Source of the DNA: Paludibacterium sp. B53371
GTDB lineage: Bacteria; Pseudomonadota; Gammaproteobacteria; Burkholderiales; Chromobacteriaceae
Assembly (NCBI RefSeq): GCF_018802765.1
Contig: NZ_CP069163.1
Coordinates: forward strand, 1,240,001 to 1,304,000
Length of the DNA: 64,000 nucleotides
Reading direction: 5' to 3'
This document shows positions 27,227 to 34,826 of the stretch, piece by piece. How positions within the stretch are numbered: position 1 is the first letter of the stretch; each line of letters starts with the position of its first letter. The position numbers and the translations under genes are program-made. The notes under the pieces are model-generated. The model did no database searches. It was not told the origin of the DNA and worked only from the letters and a program-made list of their open reading frames with translations.

Positions 27227-28177
27227 ATGGGCATTTCGAAATACACCGACCCGATGATGGCTCAGACGCTGGCGGCAGATCCGCAGGCGATGGCCAATAT
27301 TTCGGCCAAAATCGGCAAGGATCCGAAGGCGGCGGTGCATGAGGTTGCCCAGCAGTTTGAGGCCATGTTTCTCGATACCCTGCTCAAGGGGATGCGCGAA
27401 ACGCATTTCAGTGACGACGACCAGAGCAACGAAATGCAGACCTACAAAGGTCTGCTCGACCAGCAGATGGTTCAGTCGATGACCGCCGGCAAGGGTCTGG
27501 GGCTGACGCGCATGCTGGAGCAGCAGATCGGCCGGCTGGCGCATCTGGATGACAGCGCCCAGGACACGCCGCCCGGCTCGCAGGTCTTTGGCAGCCTGCC
27601 GCTGCCGGCACGCGCGATGCAGGCTTATCGCGCAGCCCAGGCGCAGGCGCAGGCGCAGGCGGCACAAAATGCCGCACCGCAGGCCAGTGCCGATTCCATC
27701 TCGGCAGCCGGAGCCAGCGGCTTCGCCCGAGCGCTGTTGCCACAGGCATCGCAGGCCGCCTCGCAACTGGGGGTGGCACCGGAATTGCTGGTGGCACATG
27801 CCGCGCTGGAAAGCGGCTGGGGCAAGCGCAGCATCCGTAATGCAGATGGCAGCGACAGTCACAATCTGTTCGGCATCAAGGCGGGCAGTGACTGGCGCGG
27901 TGCCACGACCAATATCGTCACCACCGAATATGTCAACGGTGTGGCACAGAAGAAGGTCGATACCTTCCGCTCCTATGGTTCGTATCAGGAGGCCTTTGCG
28001 GATTACGCCAATGTACTCGGCTCGTCGCCGCGTTACCGCAATGTCCTCAATCAGGGGCGCAATATTCAGGGTTATGCCCAGGGCTTGCAGAGCGGGGGAT
28101 ACGCCACCGATCCGCGCTATGCCCGCAAGCTGGTGGACGTGATGTCATCGCTGGCGCAGTACATGGCGCAGGCCTGA
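27227..28177 (+). CDS. flgJ: Flagellar rod assembly protein and muramidase FlgJ
   Basis: This 316-residue protein is bifunctional. The N-terminal rod-scaffold domain (about residues 35-105; FEAMFLDTLLKGMRETHFSD) caps the growing rod. An Ala/Gln-rich linker separates it from a C-terminal glucosaminidase domain that opens peptidoglycan. The catalytic glutamate is in HAALESGWGKRSI, and NLFGIKAGSDWRG and YATDPRYARKLVDVM are conserved. Length equals that of Salmonella FlgJ. The linker contains a perfect hexanucleotide repeat. A strong AGGAGG precedes the ATG, and the gene has its own sigma-54 promoter. Confidence 0.95.
   Translation: MGISKYTDPMMAQTLAADPQAMANISAKIGKDPKAAVHEVAQQFEAMFLDTLLKGMRETHFSDDDQSNEMQTYKGLLDQQMVQSMTAGKGLGLTRMLEQQIGRLAHLDDSAQDTPPGSQVFGSLPLPARAMQAYRAAQAQAQAQAAQNAAPQASADSISAAGASGFARALLPQASQAASQLGVAPELLVAHAALESGWGKRSIRNADGSDSHNLFGIKAGSDWRGATTNIVTTEYVNGVAQKKVDTFRSYGSYQEAFADYANVLGSSPRYRNVLNQGRNIQGYAQGLQSGGYATDPRYARKLVDVMSSLAQYMAQA
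27638..27661 (+). repeat. Four in-frame copies of CAGGCG in the flgJ linker
   Basis: Four exact tandem copies of the hexamer encode alternating Gln-Ala at about residues 138-145. Changes in copy number would keep the frame and only alter linker length. Confidence 0.85.
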
Positions 28178-28184
28178 CGGACGG

Positions 28185-28212
28185 CTCAAGACCGGACGAT
28201 TCAGGTCGATAA
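28185..28212 (+). promoter_or_regulatory. Sigma-28 (FliA)-like promoter of flgK
   Basis: CTCAA at 28185-28189 and GTCGATAA at 28205-28212 are separated by 15 bases. The FliA consensus is CTAAA-N15-GCCGATAA; the -10 matches seven of eight positions and the -35 three of five. It ends 18 bases before the flgK ATG. Late control of hook-filament junction genes by FliA is usual. Confidence 0.6.
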
Positions 28213-28230
28213 GATTCTTGGAGGGTTATC

Positions 28231-30027
28231 ATGCCGGACATTTTCAATATTGGTGTAAGCGGGCTGAATGCCGCCAACGTGGCACTGGCCACGGTGAGCC
28301 ATAACATCTCGAACGCCAACACTACCGGCTACACGCGTCAGACCGTGCAGCAATCCGCTCTGGTGCCGCAGGATCTCGGCTCGAATTTTATCGGCATGGG
28401 GGTGTCGGTCGACTCCGTGACCCGCCAGTACAACAAGTATCTGAACGACCAGACGCTCAGCGCCCAGTCCACCAGCAGCTACTATTCGGCTCAGCTGACT
28501 CAGCTCAACCAGATCGACAACATCATGGCCAGCACCACCGCCGGCCTGAGTCCCAGCCTGCAGAACTACTTCACCAGTCTGCAGACCCTGTCGCAAAACC
28601 CGGCCTCGCTGCCGAGCCGGCAGAACGTGCTGGCCAGCGCCCAGGCGCTGGTGTCGCAGTTCCAGTCGATCGATAACCGTCTGAGCCAGATCCAGCAGGG
28701 GACCAATACCCAGATCGTCTCGGCCGTGGCCTCGATCAATACGCTGGCCAATACCATCGCGAGTCTGAACAAGCAGATTACCGCGCTGGCACCCGGCGGC
28801 TCGGTCAATCAGCCGAACGACCTGCTCGATCAGCGCGATCAGGCAATGAGCGATCTGAACAAGCTGATCGGCGCGACCTATGTGCAGGAGTCCAACGGCA
28901 GCTACGACGTGTTCATTGGTAACGGCCAGACGCTGGTGCAGGGCTATACCACGCTGCCGCTTTCGACCCAGCAGAATGCCACCAACCCGGCCAACGTCGA
29001 TATTACCCAGCCCAATCCGAACGGCTCGGTCACGGTGATGCCGGATTATCTGTTCTCCGGCGGCTCGCTCGGTGGCCTGCTCAACTTCCGCGACAATACC
29101 CTGCAGCAGACGCAGGTCACGCTGGGCAACATTGCCATCGACTTCACCACGTCGATGAACTATCAGTCGAAGCTGGGTCTGGATCTGAACGGCAATGCCG
29201 GTACCAATATGTTTACCGATCTGACCGGCTATGCAAGTCAGCCGCAGAATGCCATTGCCAACCTGCAGATGCTGATGGGCGATCCGCGCAATATCGCCGC
29301 CGCCTCGGACATGCAGGTCAGCAAAGCCAACCAGTCGGCATTGAATACCGCAGGTGTTTCGGTCAACAGCGTGGCGGCGACCTTGCCGGGTAACTACGGC
29401 TGGACCTCGGCGACGGCCGCCGGTGCACCATCGGCAGCTTCGCATCTGTCGCTGACCATCGGCTCGACGGCAGCCACCGGCATGACGGTGACTGCCAGCG
29501 CGGCGGGGGTGATCACGGCAACCCTGGGGGCGACCACCTACAATGTGGTGGTGGACCCGACGCAGCAAAACGGTTACAAGGTGCAGACCGGGGCCGGGGT
29601 GGATGTCGGTATTGCCTTTACGCTGTCCGGCAAGATGCCCAACAGCACCAGCTTCACCATCACCCAGAACAATGCCGCCAGTTTCGGCTCCGGCGACAAC
29701 AGCAACCTGCGCCAGATTCAGAATCTGCAGACCAAGGCCGTGGTCGACCCGTTGCGCAACGGAACCACCACCGGTCTGCAGTCGTTCCAGGATGCCTATG
29801 CATCCGCCGCCAGCATCGTGGGCAACAGCACCAATACCGCCAAGTCGGCCGGGGATGCTGCCAAAACCAATTTGCAGCAGACGACGCTGGCAAAATCCAA
29901 TTTTTCCGGGGTCAACCTCGACCAGGAAGCAGCGGATCTGATCCGCTACCAGCAGGCATACCAGGCGTCCAGCAAGGTGATCAGTACAGCGCAGAAGCTG
30001 TTTGATCAGATCCTGTCGATGGGCTGA
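28231..30027 (+). CDS. flgK: Flagellar hook-filament junction protein FlgK (HAP1)
   Basis: This 598-residue protein forms the first junction zone between hook and filament. The N-terminal FNIGVSGLNAANVALATVSH with NISNANTTGYTRQ and the C-terminal GVNLDQEAADLIRYQQAYQA plus KVISTAQKLFDQIL are diagnostic. The variable middle (about 350-490) is rich in Ala/Thr/Gly. It starts 53 bp after flgJ with GGAGGG upstream of the ATG. A sigma-28-like promoter precedes it. Confidence 0.96.
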   Translation: MPDIFNIGVSGLNAANVALATVSHNISNANTTGYTRQTVQQSALVPQDLGSNFIGMGVSVDSVTRQYNKYLNDQTLSAQSTSSYYSAQLTQLNQIDNIMASTTAGLSPSLQNYFTSLQTLSQNPASLPSRQNVLASAQALVSQFQSIDNRLSQIQQGTNTQIVSAVASINTLANTIASLNKQITALAPGGSVNQPNDLLDQRDQAMSDLNKLIGATYVQESNGSYDVFIGNGQTLVQGYTTLPLSTQQNATNPANVDITQPNPNGSVTVMPDYLFSGGSLGGLLNFRDNTLQQTQVTLGNIAIDFTTSMNYQSKLGLDLNGNAGTNMFTDLTGYASQPQNAIANLQMLMGDPRNIAAASDMQVSKANQSALNTAGVSVNSVAATLPGNYGWTSATAAGAPSAASHLSLTIGSTAATGMTVTASAAGVITATLGATTYNVVVDPTQQNGYKVQTGAGVDVGIAFTLSGKMPNSTSFTITQNNAASFGSGDNSNLRQIQNLQTKAVVDPLRNGTTTGLQSFQDAYASAASIVGNSTNTAKSAGDAAKTNLQQTTLAKSNFSGVNLDQEAADLIRYQQAYQASSKVISTAQKLFDQILSMG

Positions 30028-30047
30028 TGTGAAAGAGGATTTGAATC

Positions 30048-30959
30048 ATGCAGATCAGTAGCTACACCAAGTACTCGACCGGTACCTTCGATATCGACAA
30101 CCTGCAGCAGGCGATCCAGTCGCTGCAGGAGCAACTCGATACCCAGCAGCGTGTCAACAAGCCTTCGGATGATCCGGTGGCGGCGACGCAAATTCTGCAG
30201 CTCAATCAGTCGAGCGGTCGCAATACCCAGTTCATCAGCAACAGCCAGAACGTCAAGTCGCAGCTGGGCATGGTGGATACCGCGCTGGGCAATACCGCCA
30301 ATCTGCTCTCCAGCCTGAAATCGCTGGTGGTGCAGGCAGGCAATGGCTCGATCACCGCGCAGCAACTGCAGATGATGCAGCAGCAGGTCAATCAGAACCT
30401 CAACGAACTGGTCGGCTATGCCAATGCGACCGACGGACGTGGCGATTACCTGATGGGCGGCAACCAGATTTCCAGCCCGCCGTTTTCCTATAACGGTACC
30501 CAGTATGTCTACAACGGTGACTCCGGGCAGCGCCAGGTGCAGATCACCGATACCCGCTCCCTGCCGGTGACGCTCAACGGGGCGCAGGCTTATGGCAACA
30601 GTAGCGATCCGGCAGCGCTGCTCAATGCCATGCAGACCTTCAGCCAGTTGCTTGGCCAGACTACCAAGCCGGCCAACTATCAGACTCAGCTCGATGCCAT
30701 CATGTCCAGCCTGGACAACGCCCAGCAGCAGATTCTGACCACCCAGGCCTCGGTGGGGGCGGCCGAGCAGGAAAACAACAGCACGCTGACTGCCAGCCAG
30801 GGCATGAGCGTGCAGTATCAGGAAGCCATCGGTAACCTGCAGAGCCTCGATCTGCCCAAGGCGATCAGCGATTTCACCATGGCACAGACGGCGTTGCAGT
30901 ACAGCCAGCTCACCTATACCAAGGTCACCCAGCTGTCGCTGTTCAACTACATCTCGTAA
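30048..30959 (+). CDS. flgL: Flagellar hook-filament junction protein FlgL (HAP3)
   Basis: This 303-residue protein forms the second junction zone and is flagellin-like at both ends. The N-terminus has LQQAIQSLQEQLDTQQRVNK followed by PSDDPVAATQILQL; the C-terminus ends DLPKAISDFTMAQTALQYSQ and a short hydrophobic tail. It follows flgK by 20 bp and ends the flg block before a strong terminator. Confidence 0.95.
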   Translation: MQISSYTKYSTGTFDIDNLQQAIQSLQEQLDTQQRVNKPSDDPVAATQILQLNQSSGRNTQFISNSQNVKSQLGMVDTALGNTANLLSSLKSLVVQAGNGSITAQQLQMMQQQVNQNLNELVGYANATDGRGDYLMGGNQISSPPFSYNGTQYVYNGDSGQRQVQITDTRSLPVTLNGAQAYGNSSDPAALLNAMQTFSQLLGQTTKPANYQTQLDAIMSSLDNAQQQILTTQASVGAAEQENNSTLTASQGMSVQYQEAIGNLQSLDLPKAISDFTMAQTALQYSQLTYTKVTQLSLFNYIS

Positions 30960-30986
30960 ATCTGGCGAGCCACGAGCCAGACGTGA

Positions 30987-31017
30987 AAACGGCAACCTGA
31001 ACAGGTTGCCGTTTTTC
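30987..31017 (+). terminator. Rho-independent terminator after flgL
   Basis: AAAACGGCAACCT pairs with AGGTTGCCGTTTT across a GAAC loop, with a T run continuing to 31017. The stem is perfect and the A/T flanks make it usable on both strands, so it may also serve the convergent hydratase-like gene. Confidence 0.9.
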
Positions 31018-31033
31018 ATTGCTGCGCTTGCCG

Positions 31034-31822
31034 TCAGGACTGGACCCAGTCCGGGGCCCGATGCTCGATGAAGGCCAGAATACCTTCGCGGCCTTCCTGG
31101 CTGGTCCTGACCTGCAGCGAGCTCTCCAGCATCTTCGTCTTGACCGTATCGTCAATCGGATATTGATCCAGCTCGGTGATCAGTTGTTTGGTGATGGCCA
31201 TGGCCTGCGGTCCGTTGAGCAGCAACTGACGTACCAGTTGCTCCACCGTGCTGTCGAGCAGGGCTGGTGTGACGTCCTGATGCAGCAGGCCGATGCGTTT
31301 GGCCTTGCCGGCGTTGAAGCGCTCGCTGCTGACCATGTAGCGGCGCGCCGCGCGGGCACCGATGGCGCGCACGATATAGGGCATGGCCACCCCGGTGGTC
31401 ACCCCCTGGCGGACTTCGGAGAATCCGAACAGCGCATCGGTCACGCCGATGGCAAAGTCGCAGCAGGCAATCAGGCCGATGCCGAAGCCGAACGAGGAGC
31501 CCTGTACCCGGGCGATGGTCGGCTTGTTGAAGCGGTCCAGGGTGTCCAGTACCGTGGCGTATTCGCCGACGATGCCGCGCATGACGCTTTCGTCCGCCTC
31601 GGCCAGCAGGCGCATGGCATTGATGTCATGGCCGGCGGAGAAGCTGATGCCGCTGCCGGTGAGGATCACCGCACGGATGGCATCGTCTTCGGCCAGGGTC
31701 TGCAGATTGGCGTTGAGCAGGTTCACGCCGTCATGATCCAGCGCGTTATGACACTCAGGCCGGTTCAGGGTGAGGGTGGCGACGCCGCGCGCGTCTACAT
31801 TCAGCAAAATGGATGAGCTCAT
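31034..31822 (-). CDS. Enoyl-CoA hydratase/isomerase family protein
   Basis: This 262-residue crotonase-fold protein has an oxyanion-hole segment SGSGISFSAGHDINAM and a second VQGSSFGFGIGLIACCDFAI. In classical hydratases the second segment contains GGGCEL with a catalytic glutamate; here it reads GFGIGL, so that glutamate is missing. The later FGFSEVRQGV retains the other one. The reaction may therefore differ from simple hydration. The ATG at 31822 gives the standard family N-terminus. The alpha/beta-hydrolase gene lies upstream in the same direction 32 bp away, so the two may act on one acyl compound. Confidence 0.85.
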   Translation of the reverse strand: MSSSILLNVDARGVATLTLNRPECHNALDHDGVNLLNANLQTLAEDDAIRAVILTGSGISFSAGHDINAMRLLAEADESVMRGIVGEYATVLDTLDRFNKPTIARVQGSSFGFGIGLIACCDFAIGVTDALFGFSEVRQGVTTGVAMPYIVRAIGARAARRYMVSSERFNAGKAKRIGLLHQDVTPALLDSTVEQLVRQLLLNGPQAMAITKQLITELDQYPIDDTVKTKMLESSLQVRTSQEGREGILAFIEHRAPDWVQS

Positions 31823-31854
31823 GGTTTTCTTCTTGTCTCTCTGAGTTGGCAGTT

Positions 31855-32643
31855 TCAGGGCAGGCAAAAGCCGGTAATGGCCCGGCAAAATGCTTCCGGG
31901 GCCTCCAGATGCAGCACGTGGCCGGCACCCGGCAGCAGCGCCAGCGTCGAGCCGGCAATACGTTCGTTCAGCAGCTCCGCCTGATAGCGCGGCGTCAGGC
32001 GGTCTTCGGTACCGACAATGATATGCGTCGGTACCTGGATGCTGTCGAGCCAGGTGCGGGCATCGTGTTGCTTGATGCCCGCCAGCAGTCGCACCACCGA
32101 GGGCCAGTCCACCAGCGAGGCCAGGCGCTGCAACTCAGGCAGCATGGCGGCCTGCGAAGACAGGAAGCGACTGGAAAACAGCCAGGGGACGCTGATCTGG
32201 TAGCCCAGATCAAAGCCGCCGGCCTCATGGGCTTCGACCCAGCTGTCACACATGGCGGCATTGACTGCATCTGACCAGGCCAGTGTCGAGGCCAGCAGCA
32301 GTTTTTCGATGCGATCGGAATGATGGCGGGCAAAATGCTGCGCTACCATGCCGCCATATGACAAACCTACCAGGTAGCAAGTTTCAATGGCCAGCTCATC
32401 GAGCAGTGCCAGCGCCACTTCCGCCTGTTCCTCCAGCCGGTAATACGGCACGTCCGGCTTGTCACTTTGCCCCTGTCCCGGGAAGTCCAGCCGCAACAGC
32501 CGGTAATGCGCCTCCAGCACCGGCAGCAGGAACGTCCAGGCGACAGTCGACATGGTGATGCCATTGAACAGCACCAGCGTCTTCTGACCCTGTCCACTGA
32601 GCTCGTAATAAATCGACTGACCATCAAGCTGGATGTGCGGCAT
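31855..32643 (-). CDS. Alpha/beta hydrolase
   Basis: This 262-residue cytosolic hydrolase resembles 3-oxoadipate enol-lactonase/BioH-like esterases. The nucleophile serine is in VGLSYGGMVAQ, the acid aspartate in VGTEDRLTP and the histidine in GAGHVLHLEAP. LRLDFPGQGQSDKP is the usual pre-nucleophile loop. It lies 32 bp upstream of the enoyl-CoA hydratase-like gene and is probably co-transcribed. No aromatic catabolism genes are near, so the substrate is open. Confidence 0.85.
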   Translation of the reverse strand: MPHIQLDGQSIYYELSGQGQKTLVLFNGITMSTVAWTFLLPVLEAHYRLLRLDFPGQGQSDKPDVPYYRLEEQAEVALALLDELAIETCYLVGLSYGGMVAQHFARHHSDRIEKLLLASTLAWSDAVNAAMCDSWVEAHEAGGFDLGYQISVPWLFSSRFLSSQAAMLPELQRLASLVDWPSVVRLLAGIKQHDARTWLDSIQVPTHIIVGTEDRLTPRYQAELLNERIAGSTLALLPGAGHVLHLEAPEAFCRAITGFCLP

Positions 32644-32830
32644 GGCAAACTCCCTGGCGGCTGTCTCAATTGTATGCCGTGAAAGCTCATTTTTGCCATA
32701 AATGGTGCAATTGTCATTTTTTCTTCATTCAGCCCGCCGCATCTGCCCGCAGACATGGTTGCTTTGTGCAAGCCCGCTTCGGTGATCGCTGCTGTAATGC
32801 CGCCTCTTTATCTGACTGGCAGGAGACATC

Positions 32831-34774
32831 ATGACGCAAGGCTTGCACCCGCCGGTTCGCCATCCCGGGCGGACCGTGCTGATCGATCAACTCGGCACCG
32901 CACACCTGACATTGAGCCGATGCACTACCGGCTACGTCCTGTCAGCCGCGCTGCCGCCGATTCGCGGTCTGGTGTTGTCCGGTGGCGGAGTCAAGGGGCT
33001 GGCCTATGTCGGCGCCCTGGAGGCGCTGGCGCATGACGACGCCTTGTCGGCCATCCGGGAGATCCGTGGCGCTTCGGCGGGGGCGCTGGTGGGCGCCTTG
33101 CTGGCTTGCGGTATGTCCGCAGGCGAGCTGAAGGCGCTGACGGACCAACTGGCCTTGCCTGCCCTGACCCGGCGGCGGGGAGATCCGTTGCAGGGACTCT
33201 CCCTCCCCAGGCGCTGGTGGCTGCGCTGGTTCAATACCGGCCAGCCTTTGCAGCAACTGGTGTCGCAATACGGCAGGGCGGCCCTGCTGGCGCGACTGGC
33301 GGAGTGGCTGGCCCGGCACGATCCGGCCAGTCGCGATTACCGGCAGGTGCAGCGCTGGCATGAGCAACTGGCAAATCAGACACGGCCGCTGACCTTTGCC
33401 CTGCTGGCGCAGATCAGTCGCCTGCTGCCGGCCGTCAAGCGTTTTGGCTGCGTGATTTCCTTTCAGCGGGCGCGTTTCGGTCTTGGCGGCCTGCGTCTGC
33501 TGGATGCCGACAGCACGCCCGGCCTGGAGGTCGCCCGGGGTGTGCAGGCATCCTGCGCATTGCCTCTGCTGTTCAACCGGGTCCGGCTGACTTTATCTCG
33601 CCCCGGCGTGCGTGAGCGCGGCTGGGGCTTTGATGGTGGTTGCAGTTTGAATACGCCGGCAAGCAGCCTGATTCTGCCTGCCGGTCTGGATGATGAATGG
33701 CCGGACGGCGATGAGTTGGTCTTGCGCTTTGAAGCCCCCGCTCGTGTGGGCTGGCGTCTGTGGCTGCGGCGGTGGTTTGACGCCCTGGCCGGCATGCACT
33801 CGGTGGCGTCCGATGCCTGGTTGCATGATCAGTGGGCGCACAGCGCAGCCGGGCGACAGGTGGTGACGATCCCGCTGCGCCAGTCGCAGACGGACCTCAC
33901 CCATGCCACCTGGCGGCTGAATCTGAACCGGCAGCAACGCCAGCTTCTGCAGCACGCCGCCCGGCAGGCCGTCTCCGCGCATTTGCAGGCCCGACAACAG
34001 GCACGTCAGTCGCGATGCTATGCGTCGCTGGCTCCAGCCTTGCTGGCATTGGATGACGCGCACTTTTCCCTGCTGTGCCGGCAGGGCTTGCCGGCACCCG
34101 AGGCGGCGGAACTGGCTCGCACGGCCGCGTTTCGCCAGGCGATTGACGATGTGCTGGCACGTCTGGCCGAGTTGTCGGAGGCGCTGCGTTGTCAGGCCAT
34201 GAGTCAGCAGCAGGGCGAGTCCCTGATTCGACAGGCGCTCTCTCGCGCCGGGGCCCTGTTGGCGACTGCGAGCTCGCCGCCCGGGCGCATCGACCCGCAT
34301 CGCCTGGATTATCTGCTGCGTTGCCTGCGATCCCCTTGTTACCGGACGGTGCGTCAGGTGCTGGACCAGGCCTGGCAGCGTCCCGCAGGCGCCCGAAGCG
34401 CATTGGAGTCCGCCTGGCTGGCGCATCAGGAAAAGAGGCTGGTACAGATTCTGGCGCATGAGATCGAGCGCCAGGTGCTTTATCCGGCCAGACTGGCACT
34501 GTGGCAATGCCGTGAAAATCAGGATCTGCTGATGCGTGTCCAGCCACGCCTGGGTGTCCCGCGCAGCCTGAGTGCCTTGCAGTCCCTGCTGGAGCAGTGG
34601 CGGCATGCCTATCAAACGCGTTTGTTTGGCCTGTATTGCCCGGGACAGGTCGCCCGGCGCCTGAAAGACTGGCTCAGAGAGTTGCGCCTGCTGCGTCAGG
34701 GCCGGGGCAGGGTGTGGGGGGATGTGACGCTGTTTGCACAAAAGCGTCAGGGCGTCTACGACATGTCACCTTAA
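32831..34774 (+). CDS. Patatin-like phospholipase with long C-terminal extension
   Basis: This 647-residue protein has a patatin lipase domain at about residues 45-300. The oxyanion motif is SGGGVKGLAYVGAL (Gly51-53), the nucleophile is Ser82 in GASAG, and the catalytic aspartate is Asp268 in FDGG. The same three motifs define ExoU and VipD-type phospholipases. No signal peptide is seen. Residues after about 320 form an Arg/Gln/Leu-rich, probably helical extension with no family I recognise. A cytotoxic effector is possible, but no secretion system or chaperone gene is adjacent. AGGAGA precedes the ATG. The gene is alone and ends 52 bp before the EAL gene. Confidence 0.82.
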   Translation: MTQGLHPPVRHPGRTVLIDQLGTAHLTLSRCTTGYVLSAALPPIRGLVLSGGGVKGLAYVGALEALAHDDALSAIREIRGASAGALVGALLACGMSAGELKALTDQLALPALTRRRGDPLQGLSLPRRWWLRWFNTGQPLQQLVSQYGRAALLARLAEWLARHDPASRDYRQVQRWHEQLANQTRPLTFALLAQISRLLPAVKRFGCVISFQRARFGLGGLRLLDADSTPGLEVARGVQASCALPLLFNRVRLTLSRPGVRERGWGFDGGCSLNTPASSLILPAGLDDEWPDGDELVLRFEAPARVGWRLWLRRWFDALAGMHSVASDAWLHDQWAHSAAGRQVVTIPLRQSQTDLTHATWRLNLNRQQRQLLQHAARQAVSAHLQARQQARQSRCYASLAPALLALDDAHFSLLCRQGLPAPEAAELARTAAFRQAIDDVLARLAELSEALRCQAMSQQQGESLIRQALSRAGALLATASSPPGRIDPHRLDYLLRCLRSPCYRTVRQVLDQAWQRPAGARSALESAWLAHQEKRLVQILAHEIERQVLYPARLALWQCRENQDLLMRVQPRLGVPRSLSALQSLLEQWRHAYQTRLFGLYCPGQVARRLKDWLRELRLLRQGRGRVWGDVTLFAQKRQGVYDMSP

Positions 34775-34826
34775 TGTCATCTTGCAGGCATAAAGTCACT
34801 ACCCTGTCTGATAGGGTCAGTCTTTG

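Noticed and set aside
28201-29568. 455-residue open frame antisense to flgK
   Set aside because: The FlgK sequence is unambiguous and the antisense product is Arg/His/Gly-rich without motifs.
34789-34816. Possible sigma-28 promoter before the EAL gene (TAAAGTCA ... TGATAG)
   Set aside because: The spacing is several bases too short and the -10 is poor.
34801-34817. Hairpin ACCCT/AGGGT over the EAL gene ribosome binding site
   Set aside because: Only five pairs; too weak to claim translational control.
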